From: Nonomuraea jabiensis
Lineage (GTDB): Bacteria > Actinomycetota > Actinomycetes > Streptosporangiales > Streptosporangiaceae
DNA: 64,000 nucleotides
Assembly: GCF_014204795.1 (NCBI RefSeq)
Contig: NZ_JACHMB010000001.1
Coordinates: forward strand, 8,134,501 to 8,198,500
Reading direction: 5' to 3'
In this document: positions 16,849 through 25,240 of the stretch, piece after piece
Layout: each line of letters opens with the position of its first letter
Numbering within the stretch: position 1 is the first letter of the stretch
The notes under the pieces: generated by a model
Database searches by the model: none
Told to the model about the DNA's origin: nothing
What the model saw: the letters and a program-made list of their open reading frames with translations, nothing else
Position numbers and translations under genes: made by a program

Positions 16849-16860
16849 CCGAAGCCCGCC

Positions 16861-16990
16861 GGCCCGGCCGCTGAGCGCGCCCGCCCGGCGCCGAGCCCGC
16901 CCGCCTCGGGGGCTGAGTGCGCCCGCTTGGCGCCGAGCCCGCCCGTCCGGAGCCTGAGCGCGTCCGCCCGGCCGCTGAGCGTGCCCGGCC
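16861..16990. repeat. Degenerate ~42-bp GC-rich tandem repeats
   Basis: Between two convergent genes, a unit beginning CTGAGYGCGCCCGC recurs at 16871, 16913 and 16954, with a partial copy at 16975. CCGAGCCCGCCCG lies inside the first two. Units are imperfect and pure G/C-rich. They may fold in RNA and help end transcription from both sides. Confidence 0.6.
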
Positions 16991-17031
16991 AGCCGTCGAA
17001 GGCCCGGTCGGCCGGGCATCGAGCGCCCGGG

Positions 17032-18270
17032 TCAGGCGTCGGGCACGGTGAGGATCGTGCCCGCGCCGACCGTCAGCCCGCCCTCGCGGATGGCGAAGCC
17101 GAGCCCGGGCTCCAGCGCGACCGCCTTGCCCAGCTCAACCGCCACGTCCACCGTGTCACCCGGCAGAGCGACGACGGCGGGGCCGTCACCGGGCTGAGCG
17201 GTGACCGAGGCAGCGTCACCGGGCTGAGCGACGAGGGCGGCAGCGCTGAGCGTCAGCTCCCCGGGCACGTCCGTCGTCCGCAGGTAGAACTGCGGCCGGT
17301 AGCCGGACGCGATCGGCCTGCGCCGCCCGCCCTCCTCCGCGGTCAGGAGGTAGACACGGGCGGTGAAGGACCGGTGGGCGCGCTGGCTGCCGGGCGCCGC
17401 CAGCACCATGCCGCGCCGCACCTGCTCGCGGCGGACCCCGCGCAGCAGCACGGCCGCGTTGTCACCGGCCTCGCCCCGCTCCATCGTCTTGCCGAACGTC
17501 TCCACGCCCGTGACGACGGCCCCGAACGCGTCACCGAACCCGACCGCCTCCACCGTGTCACCGACCCGGACGGTGCCGCGCTCGATGGCCCCGGTGACGA
17601 CCGTGCCCCGGCCGGTGACCGTGAGCACGTTCTCGACCGGCATGAGGAACGGCGCGTCCACGTACCGCACCGGCACGGGGATGTGCTCGTCCACCGCCTG
17701 GAGCAGCGCCTCGATCGACGCGACCCAGACCGGGTCGCCCTCCAGCGCCCGCAGCCCGGACACCCGCACCATCGGGACGCCGTCGTAGCCGTGCTCGGCC
17801 AGCAGCTCCTGCAGCTCCAGTTCGACCAGGTCGGTCAGCTCCGGGTCCGCGCCGTCGGCCTTGTTGACGGCCACGACCAGGTGCTCGACGCCGACCCGCT
17901 TGGCGAGCAGCACGTGCTCCCTGGTCTGCGGCATGATCCCGTCGTGCGCGGACACGACGAGAATCGCGCCGTCCAGCTGCGCCGCCCCCGTGATCATGTT
18001 CTTCACGTAGTCGGCGTGCCCGGGCATGTCCACGTGCGCGTAGTGGCGGGTGGCGGTCTCGTACTCGACGTGCGAGATGTTGATCGTGATCCCGCGCCGC
18101 GCCTCCTCGGGCGTGCGGTCGATCCGCTCGAACGGCGTGTACGTGGCCTGCCCGCGCTGCGCCAGCACCTTCGTGATGGCGGCGGTCAGCGTGGTCTTGC
18201 CGTGGTCGACGTGCCCCATCGTGCCGATGTTGAGATGCGGCTTGTTCCGTACGTAGGCCTGCTTGGCCAT
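17032..18270 (-). CDS. tuf: Divergent second elongation factor Tu
   Basis: 412 aa. Delivers aminoacyl-tRNA to the ribosome. G1 is GHVDHGKT (19-26), G3 is DMPGH (usually DCPGH), G4 is NKAD, and FAIREGG closes domain III. It differs from housekeeping EF-Tu in ways seen directly. The position equivalent to E. coli Gln124 is Arg (LLAKRVGV), and Tyr160 aligns with His. Domain III carries about 15 extra residues made of PGD-containing repeats. These traits recall the EF-Tu3 paralogue of Streptomyces ramocissimus, which is elfamycin resistant. Start has AAGGAAGG four bases upstream. It is monocistronic, so it is not the str-operon copy. Confidence 0.92.
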   Translation of the reverse strand: MAKQAYVRNKPHLNIGTMGHVDHGKTTLTAAITKVLAQRGQATYTPFERIDRTPEEARRGITINISHVEYETATRHYAHVDMPGHADYVKNMITGAAQLDGAILVVSAHDGIMPQTREHVLLAKRVGVEHLVVAVNKADGADPELTDLVELELQELLAEHGYDGVPMVRVSGLRALEGDPVWVASIEALLQAVDEHIPVPVRYVDAPFLMPVENVLTVTGRGTVVTGAIERGTVRVGDTVEAVGFGDAFGAVVTGVETFGKTMERGEAGDNAAVLLRGVRREQVRRGMVLAAPGSQRAHRSFTARVYLLTAEEGGRRRPIASGYRPQFYLRTTDVPGELTLSAAALVAQPGDAASVTAQPGDGPAVVALPGDTVDVAVELGKAVALEPGLGFAIREGGLTVGAGTILTVPDA

Positions 18271-18298
18271 GGTTCCTTCCTTGAGACCTGGTTTCCGT

Positions 18299-18341
18299 GT
18301 GACCCGTGCTCGGGGCCGACAACCTCCCCCCGCCGGGTCAC
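18299..18341 (-). promoter_or_regulatory. Leader hairpin upstream of tuf paralogue
   Basis: Perfect 8-bp arms GTGACCCG (18299-18306) and CGGGTCAC (18334-18341) flank a 27-base G-rich loop on the tuf sense strand. The stem ends 28 bases before the ATG, close to the ribosome-binding site, so it could tune translation. It has no T-run and is not an obvious terminator. Confidence 0.35.
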
Positions 18342-18780
18342 CTCAGGACTCACGGGAAGAGGTCAACGCTCCAGGCCGTCGCAGGCACGCTCAAGCACGC
18401 CCGGCACCGCGGGCGTCACAGGGAGAGCGTGCAGGAACATGAAGAACATAGTGGAGTCGTCAGCAAGCGACCGCAACCGAATATTCCGGTGGTAGGCGGA
18501 CCGATGCCACCCTCCCGTTGCCCTGCTGGACGGTGGGCCTGCTGACACCCACCCCGAACCGGCATGCCTTTCGGGCCAGTCGGAGGCGAACTGGAACCCA
18601 GGCCCAGCCCTGGTCCGGAGACGCCCCCATCCTGCACGGGCTCCCAGGCGCAGCTGGCGTGGACCATTGTCCTGGCGGGCTAATTCCAAGCACCGCCACG
18701 ACGAACAACACCTAGGCGGCGCAGGTGCCCTGCCGGTTATTCACATGTGCGCCCGGCGGCCGGATGACATCCTTGCGCCC
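18342..18780. other. Gene-free region upstream of tuf and of the methyltransferase
   Basis: No convincing gene on either strand. Short open frames here have poor codon structure. It must contain the tuf paralogue promoter on the minus strand, but no clear -35/-10 pair stands out. The segment marks the start of the patchy accessory island to the right. Confidence 0.5.
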
Positions 18781-19545
18781 ATGGACACAGCCTCGGCCTC
18801 GAACCCGTGCCCGCCGCAACCCCGTATCGACGACGCCTTCGGCCGTGTCCTGGCCCGCTGCTGGGACGCCGGCGCCGCGCCGTGGTCGGCGGTTGAGGTG
18901 ATCGAGCGTGACGACGGCCTGATCACCGCCAACGACGCGTCGCGGTACTTCGCCGAGCCGGAGCACTGGTCGGAGCTGGAGCGCTGGGGCTGGGAGCAGG
19001 CCGCTGGCCGGATCCTGGACGTGGGGTGCGGCGGCGGGCGGCACGCCGTCCCGTGGTCGGCTCTCGGCCATGAGGTGGTCGGGTTGGAGCCGTCGCCCGA
19101 GGCGGTGCGCGTCTCGCGCGAACGAGGGGTCGAGGCGGTCGTCGGCTCGGTGCCGTCCCTGCCCGAGGGGCTCGGGAAGTTCGACACGATCGCCCTCTTT
19201 GGCAACAACCTTGCCCTGCTGGGCGGCCCGGCGCAGGCGCCCGAGGTCCTGGCGGCACTTGCCGCGGTGGCCCGCCCCGGCGCACAGCTGATCGGTTCGG
19301 GCATGGATGCCGGCGACGGCGGCGCCGCCCATGCCGACTACCAGGCCTGGAACCTCCGCCGCGGGCGGGCCCGCGGACAGCTGCGTCTCCGGGTACGGGA
19401 CGGCGCGACGACGACGCCATGGTTCGATTACTGGCTCGCGACGCCGGACGAACTCGCGGCCGCCGTCGCCGATTCGGCGTGGACCCTGGAGACCCTGGAG
19501 CGCGACCCGGCAGGCCCCGGCTACATCGCCTGCCTGCGCTGCTGA
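18781..19545 (+). CDS. Class I SAM-dependent methyltransferase
   Basis: 254 aa. ILDVGCGGGRH is motif I and VVGLEPSPEAV motif II, followed by FDTIALFGNNLALL. This is a small-molecule methyltransferase of unknown substrate. No good ribosome-binding site precedes ATG 18781; an in-frame ATG at 18745 would add 12 residues. It lies alone beside recombinase debris. It is unrelated in detail to the methyltransferase at 16 kb. Confidence 0.75.
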   Translation: MDTASASNPCPPQPRIDDAFGRVLARCWDAGAAPWSAVEVIERDDGLITANDASRYFAEPEHWSELERWGWEQAAGRILDVGCGGGRHAVPWSALGHEVVGLEPSPEAVRVSRERGVEAVVGSVPSLPEGLGKFDTIALFGNNLALLGGPAQAPEVLAALAAVARPGAQLIGSGMDAGDGGAAHADYQAWNLRRGRARGQLRLRVRDGATTTPWFDYWLATPDELAAAVADSAWTLETLERDPAGPGYIACLRC

Positions 19546-19600
19546 ATGCTCTGCAGACGGCGGATGCCCCGCTCGGCAGCGTTCCTGGCCTGAGAGCATC

Positions 19601-19652
19601 GCCACACGACAAGACCCCGCAGGCACGTCCGGGCGGCATCTTGTCGTGTGGC
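19601..19652. repeat. Perfect 14-bp inverted repeat
   Basis: GCCACACGACAAGA (19601-19614) and TCTTGTCGTGTGGC (19639-19652) are exact inverted arms around a 24-base spacer. It lies 55 bp after the methyltransferase stop and right where homology to a tyrosine recombinase ends. It could be a bidirectional terminator (no T-run) or the footprint of a lost mobile element. Confidence 0.7.
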
Positions 19653-19667
19653 TCAGCTCGTTGCCCG

Positions 19668-19799
19668 GTCTCGGCGCCGGCGTTGATGAGTTCGGTAGCG
19701 TGGGCGTGGCGCAGCTGGTGGATGTCGATCTCGACGCCGGCCTGCGCGCAGTAGCTCTGCCAGCGGTGGTGGGCGGCGTCTACCGCGACGAGCTCACCG
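19668..19799 (-). pseudogene. Tyrosine recombinase/integrase fragment
   Basis: The minus strand, in a frame different from the NACHT gene, reads HHRWQSYCAQAG, then HQLRHAHATELINAG. This is the conserved HxLRHxxAT box of phage-type tyrosine recombinases. Only about 45 codons survive. Upstream sequence is now the NACHT C-terminus, and the downstream catalytic Tyr region is missing. It is a relic showing that an integrative element once sat here. Confidence 0.7.
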
Positions 19800-22287
19800 C
19801 AGCGGCAGCGAGGTAGTCGTGCAGCACGGCGTGCCGGAACTGATACACCGGCCCCGCGGTGCGCAACAAGCCAAGACGGTGGGCGTCATCCAGGAACGCC
19901 ATCAGGTTGAGAGGAAGCCGCCCAGCCCAGGCCAGTCGCCAGTTGGTGATCTTGCAGATCATCCAGGCATGGTGCTTGCCCTGCCTGAGTCCGAGCACCA
20001 GCCCCACAACGAGACCGGGCGCAAGCCCGTCTGTGATGCCCCCCTTGATCCCTCCCACAGAGGCCTCCAGGAGCCCGAATGCCAAGCCGCCCAGGAGCAT
20101 TGCGGCTGTTGTTCGCAGCAAGGTGAGACTGCGGTCGGACTTCCATATCGCAAGCGGGGTGGTGGCCTTCGCATAAGACGCCGGTTGTTCCAGCCACTCG
20201 ATCACGGCCTTGGCGAACAGGCCGGTCCCCACGCCCACCCACAGCACGGCCGCAATCGAGACCGTTCCCGCGAAGACGATCCCGTCCTGGGCCGTGAGCA
20301 GGCGCCCGTCGGTAAGCTCGTACGCGATCTTGAACGCGAGTACGATCATGAAGGGGAACAGGACGATGAACGCGATCGCCATGCGCAGCCGGCGGGCGAG
20401 GGCGGTCATCCGCCCGGAAAGCCGAAGGTCGGCATACCCGGGTGTCTGGTCGAACCATCGTTGAACGTGCGGAGTGACCAAGGTCACAAGCCCGCCCACG
20501 AGCCCACCTATCAAGGCGCCCCCAGCGTCCCCTGAGAAGATTGCGCCGAACGACAACGTGAACCAGGTGGTGACCGCGGCGGCGATTTTGACCCGGGCCG
20601 CCGAGGCGAACGTGATCGCCAGCGCGCCGACGAGCCCCACCGTGAGTCCGATGGGCAACCCTCCCATGAGCGCCACCGGGAAGCCGGATTTCAGACCGAT
20701 CGCAAGCCCGATCGGCAGGCCGGCCGGGAGGACAAAAGTGATTCCTGCCGCGATCATGGCGATGAGCTTGCGGCGACGCCCGGGAGCGAACCTGGCCGAG
20801 AGCCGGCAGGCGAGCGCCAATCCGGCCACCAGCCCTACCGCCAGGCCGACCGGCAGCCCGAAAGCCAGCCCTACCGGGAGGCCGGTCGCGAAGCCGGCGA
20901 CGACCTTGATGCGACCAGCCACACGGCGTCGCTCATCGTCAGGCGTGGCATCAAAGGACAATCGCCACCAAGCCAGGTCGTAGGTACCGCGGACATGCAG
21001 CACGCCGGCGAGATAGGACAGGTGATCGCGAGTGCGATCAGGGTCCCACCGGCGGCGGGGCCGAAACTGGTTGGAGCTGGCATCATCTGGCGGGCGCGTC
21101 TTGATGAGCGCCGGAATGAGCCGGTCGAGCAGATAGGTGCGCAACGCCGTGGCGTCCTGCCCCAGAGGCCCGGCCAGCGGCCGGGGGTCCGCGCCGGGAG
21201 CCATGAACACTGTACGGATCAACCACAACCACATCGGGATGCCGGACAGCTCGGCCAGGGCGGGCACGGAGCCCGAACGCAGCGCGGCAAGCACTTCAGT
21301 CCAGGCGGGCGGTGGCTGATCGGGCAGGCAGGCCGCCAGGTAATCGGCGGCGACAGCTCGCGACAGCGGCCTGGCGACGATGACCGCGGCACCAGTGAGT
21401 GGGCGCCCCGCATCACGGACTGCGGCCGTGAACTCGATACGGCGGCTGGTGAGGATCATCCCGTCGCCCTCACTGAGCGAGCTGTTGAGTGCCTGGATGA
21501 TCCGGACTCGCATCGGGGCCGACACCTCATCAAGGCCATCCAAGACAGGCAGGATGTACCCGCCGTGGACAAGCGCAGCGGCGCTCGCACCGAGTTCCGG
21601 CGCGCGAAGCGCCGGATAGTCCAGATCCAGCCGGGTAGCAAGCCAGCTCTGGAGCCGGGGATGGGCTTCGACGTCCCAACCGGACACCGGGAACAGCACT
21701 GGCACCGGCACGATCTGCCCCTGCCCGGCAGCTGTTCTGTCCGTCGGACGGGTGGCGAGAAGATGCAGCAACAACTGGACGGCGAGCGTCGTCTTCCCCA
21801 TTCCCGCGCCGCCCGTTATGACGATCCGTCGGCGGGCGAGAGATCGGAAGGCAGCGCCCAAGCGGGCGATGTCGTCACTACTCACATCGAGGTCAGACTC
21901 CTGTTCACCGCTGACCAGACGAGGGCTGCTCGTTACTGTCGGGTCACTGGTCAGCTTCCAGCCCACGGAGATGGGCACCGGGTCATCGAGAAGGCGGTTG
22001 CGGGCCTCCTCGCGCCATTGACGCTCCACCAGCCTGGCCAGTACATCGGCAGCCTTGCCGACCTCGGCGGGTAAGGAAGCGGGCGCACCACCCCAGCGCA
22101 GCGCCCAGGTCAGGACCGCAGCCACCGCGGTGGCCCCGGCCAACGCCACCGCGGCGAAGTCCGCGAGGTTGACTGCCTCTTTCGGCGAATAGGACCGCCA
22201 CACCAACAGCACAAGCACGCCAACGACGAAAAAGGCAATCACGGCAAGTGTGGTGCGCCAGCCGAATCTACGCGTGCGCTTGCTCAC
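19780..22287 (-). CDS. Membrane NACHT-family NTPase with glycine-zipper segments
   Basis: 835 aa STAND-type NTPase. Two N-terminal membrane helices (about 12-30 and 41-64) precede the NACHT domain. Walker A is GGAGMGKTT (159-167), and the extended Walker B is LPVLDGLDE (246-254). From about residue 455 come long hydrophobic stretches with repeated xGLPxGLxxGL motifs, then more membrane helices and a C-terminal VYQFRHAVLHDYLAA helix typical of actinobacterial NACHT proteins. NACHT proteins often act as intracellular sensors, including in phage defence. The role here is unknown. The start is GTG with a weak ribosome-binding site. It lies in an island with recombinase and IS debris. Confidence 0.85.
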   Translation of the reverse strand: MSKRTRRFGWRTTLAVIAFFVVGVLVLLVWRSYSPKEAVNLADFAAVALAGATAVAAVLTWALRWGGAPASLPAEVGKAADVLARLVERQWREEARNRLLDDPVPISVGWKLTSDPTVTSSPRLVSGEQESDLDVSSDDIARLGAAFRSLARRRIVITGGAGMGKTTLAVQLLLHLLATRPTDRTAAGQGQIVPVPVLFPVSGWDVEAHPRLQSWLATRLDLDYPALRAPELGASAAALVHGGYILPVLDGLDEVSAPMRVRIIQALNSSLSEGDGMILTSRRIEFTAAVRDAGRPLTGAAVIVARPLSRAVAADYLAACLPDQPPPAWTEVLAALRSGSVPALAELSGIPMWLWLIRTVFMAPGADPRPLAGPLGQDATALRTYLLDRLIPALIKTRPPDDASSNQFRPRRRWDPDRTRDHLSYLAGVLHVRGTYDLAWWRLSFDATPDDERRRVAGRIKVVAGFATGLPVGLAFGLPVGLAVGLVAGLALACRLSARFAPGRRRKLIAMIAAGITFVLPAGLPIGLAIGLKSGFPVALMGGLPIGLTVGLVGALAITFASAARVKIAAAVTTWFTLSFGAIFSGDAGGALIGGLVGGLVTLVTPHVQRWFDQTPGYADLRLSGRMTALARRLRMAIAFIVLFPFMIVLAFKIAYELTDGRLLTAQDGIVFAGTVSIAAVLWVGVGTGLFAKAVIEWLEQPASYAKATTPLAIWKSDRSLTLLRTTAAMLLGGLAFGLLEASVGGIKGGITDGLAPGLVVGLVLGLRQGKHHAWMICKITNWRLAWAGRLPLNLMAFLDDAHRLGLLRTAGPVYQFRHAVLHDYLAAAAVSSSR

Positions 22288-22883
22288 GCCTACATCGTCA
22301 CTGCGGGACGGCTCATTCGCAGCATCTGCACAGACCCTGATTTCCGGCCAGTCACATCCTGGAGGCCCGGGTGATGCTCCCCATGCCGTTGTTCATGGGG
22401 ACTCTCGTGATGGTGGGGCTGATGGCTGTGCGGGTCTCGTTGCGGCGGCCGAGCGCTGTTGAGCGACGACGCAGTGGAGAACGATCGCGGCAGTGGCTCG
22501 TGACCAGTTGATGTCAGTGATGGTGACGCTCGTCACCACGCTTCTGGCGACCCCTGACCCTGGGCACGCTGCACCGCCTCGACCCGCCCGTACCCGCCCG
22601 AACAACCACTGCGGCCGACACCGCGCAGCCCGACCTCGACACCGACATGCTGACCGTGCTCACCGCTCTGGCCACCACCAGCATCCCGCTCACCGCAGAC
22701 GAACTCGCCGCGGCGCTGTGGTGGACGCCGGCCTGCTCCACAGTCAAAACGGTCCTCCCCGCACAGCCTGGACGCCCATGTCCGCTTCAGTCCTGACCGC
22801 TATCCCAGCGCGCCGGCCGACACCCCACGTCTCCCGGACGGCGCACAGGTCGCACGCCGCCCGAGTCTTCTGGGCATAGGGCG
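22288..22883. other. Gene-free region with possible coding debris
   Basis: Nearly 600 bp without a convincing gene. On the plus strand, 22647-22796 reads MLTVLTALATTSIPLTADE then LAAALWW, which looks like a worn winged-helix segment, but no complete frame surrounds it. The rest shows no promoter, terminator or RNA that I can support. Confidence 0.35.
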
Positions 22884-23264
22884 TCACAGCTCGGCGCCGG
22901 GGCACTTCGCGAAGTTGATGCCGGGGCCGTAGTCGACATTCGCGGCCGACATCCAGCCCCACGTGCGGGTTCCCTTGATCTGCATGTAGCCCCACGGGGT
23001 GCCGTAGCTGTTGATCACCCAGCAGTGAACCCACAACTTGGTGCCTTTGCGGACTTTGGTGATGGTGGCGCACCTGCTGCCCTGGTAGGGCCCGGCCTTG
23101 AGGTTGAACGAGCCGGTCATGGTCACGTAGCCGGGGTCCCGGTTGGCCACCCGGGGATGCGGGCAGCCGAGCTCGGCGGTGGTGGCGGCGCTCGCGGCGG
23201 GGGCGGCGACGAGGGCGCTGGCGGTGATGGCGCCGGCGGCGACGAGGGCCTTGAGTGTCTTCAT
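22884..23264 (-). CDS. Small secreted SH3-like protein
   Basis: 126 aa with a clear Sec signal peptide (MKTLK, hydrophobic core, cleavage after AASA near residue 26). The mature part has short beta strands, two Cys pairs and phrases like RKGTKLWVHCWVI and YGTPWGYMQI, as in bacterial SH3-like extracellular domains. The exported protein may bind cell wall; that is inferred from the fold. CAGGAGG lies five bases before ATG 23264. Three heptamer repeats sit upstream. It has no operon partner. Confidence 0.8.
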   Translation of the reverse strand: MKTLKALVAAGAITASALVAAPAASAATTAELGCPHPRVANRDPGYVTMTGSFNLKAGPYQGSRCATITKVRKGTKLWVHCWVINSYGTPWGYMQIKGTRTWGWMSAANVDYGPGINFAKCPGAEL

Positions 23265-23308
23265 GTGAGCCTCCTGTTCGAGTTCGTAGAGGCATCGTGC
23301 GGGCCGGG

Positions 23309-23337
23309 GCGTTGAGAAGATGTTGAGTCTGTGTTGA
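23309..23337 (-). promoter_or_regulatory. Three heptamer direct repeats at 11-bp spacing
   Basis: On the minus strand TCAACAC, TCAACAT and TCAACGC start exactly 11 bases apart (plus-strand positions 23331-23337, 23320-23326, 23309-23315), 45-73 bp before the secreted-protein ATG. One-turn spacing on one DNA face is the pattern bound by SARP and OmpR-type winged-helix activators. Confidence 0.55.
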
Positions 23338-23507
23338 GCGCGTCAGCCTCTTTGGAGGGACGCAGGCGCCCGCGGCAATCTCCACCGGATCGCTGGGCCT
23401 GAGAAGAATCGGGTCGACCCGCGCGGGCCTTCGCGGCCGACATCATGCGACCAAGGAGGGCTTCTGGCGGGCTTCTTGCAGGCCCGCCGGAAGCGCGTCT
23501 TGTGTCC

Positions 23508-24602
23508 TTAGCCAGCGACGCCGGGGGCCTCCTGGTCGATGGGCAATGCCGTGACGGCGGCCATCGTCTCGTTCTGAGGCCGCTGATGCTTCATGCGTAG
23601 CCGCCGCCAGGCGGTGGTCCACGCCTGCAGGTCCTCTTCGGAACCGGAGCAAGCCCAGACGAAGGCCCGAACCAGCTTCTCGGGCGGCAGGTGGGAGGAC
23701 TTCAGGGCTTCACACAATGTGCTGGCGCCGAACGCATTGCGAGCGCGGCGGACGATTTCCCGATAACTGGGCTCGCCCGCCCAGATTCGGTACTGCTTCA
23801 ACAGCTCCACGAACTCGGCGGGAGTTCGCGCAGACAGCGGATCTGGCTTCAGCACATAGCCGGGAAGGTCTGCTGGCGGTCCGAACGGCAATTCCGGTGG
23901 CCCGCTCGCCATTTCCGGTGGTCCGCTCACCTCCGCCTGATTCAGCCGTTGACTGCTGAAGCTTCCAGCGATGTGGGACTCTATCGCCGTGGTTGTGGCA
24001 GCGGCACGAGCAACCCCTGCCTCTGCCATCACGCGCTTGTACTGCTGCTCAGTAAGGTTGTACTGCTGCTCCGTAAGCCTCAGTCTTTTTTCCGCCTGTG
24101 CGCGCCGGGCATCGGCGTGCGTCAGCTCTTCTTCGGCACGCGCGCGTTGAGCGTCAGTCCGGACCAGTTCCCCCATCGCATCCCTGTACTGGGCGTCGGC
24201 GTGCACCAGGTCGTCTTCGGCACTCGCGATACGAGCATCGGCATCTGCCAACTCTCCCTCCGCACGCGCAACCGCACTGTTTTCCATGGCGTCCAGGGAG
24301 CCGACTCTCGCATACACCTGGTCGGCTTCTTCCGCCAGGACCCGTACGGCACGCATGCGGTCCTTCTTGGCCGCGGCCAGAGCCAGTGCCGCCTGATCAC
24401 GGCCTTCTTCGGCCTTCGCCAGAACCCGTTCGGCACGCTTGTGCTGCTTCTCGGCGGCGGCCAGGGTTCCCAGTGCGCGCGCACGGTCGTCTTCCGCCGA
24501 CGCCAAAGTCTGCAACGCTTCCCGCAGCCGGAACAACGAGTTGTCCGCCGCTACCTTCCCTGCCTGACGCTGGGGCTCTTCACCGCCCTTGCGAACCACC
24601 AT
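23508..24602 (-). CDS. Coiled-coil protein with C-terminal XRE-like helical domain
   Basis: 364 aa, no signal peptide. Residues 20-200 are almost all heptad coiled coil (Ala/Glu/Arg/Asp rich, with repeats such as TEQQYNLTEQQYKR). A Pro-rich linker (PPEMASGPPELPFGPP) follows. The last 110 residues (RTPAEFVELLKQYRIWAG, YREIVRRARN, LPPEKLVRAFVWACSG, WTTAWRRLR) match the XRE-like helical domain that usually stands at the N-terminus of actinobacterial STAND NTPases. Here the domain sits alone at the C-terminus. The start lies five bases after the stop of a small membrane protein, so the two are co-translated. The function is not known. Confidence 0.72.
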   Translation of the reverse strand: MVVRKGGEEPQRQAGKVAADNSLFRLREALQTLASAEDDRARALGTLAAAEKQHKRAERVLAKAEEGRDQAALALAAAKKDRMRAVRVLAEEADQVYARVGSLDAMENSAVARAEGELADADARIASAEDDLVHADAQYRDAMGELVRTDAQRARAEEELTHADARRAQAEKRLRLTEQQYNLTEQQYKRVMAEAGVARAAATTTAIESHIAGSFSSQRLNQAEVSGPPEMASGPPELPFGPPADLPGYVLKPDPLSARTPAEFVELLKQYRIWAGEPSYREIVRRARNAFGASTLCEALKSSHLPPEKLVRAFVWACSGSEEDLQAWTTAWRRLRMKHQRPQNETMAAVTALPIDQEAPGVAG

Positions 24603-24606
24603 CCGC

Positions 24607-24804
24607 TTAGATCGTCTTCGACCGGGGAAGGAACTGCTGCGTGGCCTTGACCGCCACCGCCGCAGTGCCCGCGATCAGCGCGAGTGCTACCTCCGGCTCA
24701 TAGCCCAGACGCAGCAGTGTCACTGTGAACACGATGACGATGATCAGGATGACGACGCCGGCACCTGGGAAGCGGAAACGAACGGAGAACATCGAGGGGA
24801 TCAC
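24607..24804 (-). CDS. Small two-helix membrane protein
   Basis: 65 aa with one strong membrane helix (GVVILIIVIVFTVTLLRLGY) and a second, weaker one (ALALIAGTAAVAVKA). It ends in a short basic tail. AGTAGGTG precedes the ATG. It is the first gene of a two-gene unit with the coiled-coil protein and may anchor that partner to the membrane. No family is recognised. A complex array of repeats lies upstream. Confidence 0.65.
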   Translation of the reverse strand: MIPSMFSVRFRFPGAGVVILIIVIVFTVTLLRLGYEPEVALALIAGTAAVAVKATQQFLPRSKTI

Positions 24805-24962
24805 CTACTTTTTGACGGCTCGACCACGGAAAGGCCCCGAAAAACATCGTGATCCCGTCGGCGCCAACCGTCCGGAATCAGGGGCGTTGAACCAATGATG
24901 GCCTACGCCGCATGCCTGTTCGGCTCCATGTGCGGAGCCGAGGAAACGCTGGTGGGCGCGGA

Positions 24963-25048
24963 TGTTCGGAGGCGTTCGCCACTGTTCGGTAGCGTTCAAA
25001 GTTGGACAGCGATATTCGCGAGCGTGCGAATATGCCACACACGCTACC
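24963..25048. promoter_or_regulatory. Nested inverted and direct repeats upstream of the membrane/coiled-coil pair
   Basis: Two 15-mers, TGTTCGGAGGCGTTC (24963-24977) and TGTTCGGTAGCGTTC (24983-24997), repeat with a 20-bp offset. An outer inverted pair GGTAGCGT/ACGCTACC (24988-24995, 25041-25048) encloses an inner perfect pair ATATTCGC/GCGAATAT (25012-25019, 25026-25033). This density suggests a multi-site operator. Confidence 0.55.
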
Positions 25049-25148
25049 GATGTCCATTTTGTACCGCTTCAATGGAGGAAAGTTCGCCTGAGAGTTGGTG
25101 AACTTTCGAAGGGGACCGTCCGTCTCGACCACGGAACACCTCGACCTT

Positions 25149-25178
25149 GGGGGCCTGCTGCGCCAACAGTGGGCCCCC
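25149..25178 (+). terminator. Possible stem-loop terminator
   Basis: GGGGGCC (25149-25155) pairs with GGCCCCC (25172-25178) around a 16-base loop and is followed by TTCTGT. It lies between the repeat array and the transposase relic, and could insulate one from the other. Confidence 0.4.
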
Positions 25179-25240
25179 TTCTGTATCACCTTGTGCTGAC
25201 CTGGAGATCTCGCGCCAACATCGGTCGGGAAGGCACACCC

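Noticed and set aside
18363..18711. Small minus-strand frames upstream of tuf
   Set aside because: No ribosome-binding site, poor composition and no recognisable motif. A short likeness to sequence near 28750 (CCGAAAGGCAT) is too brief to interpret.
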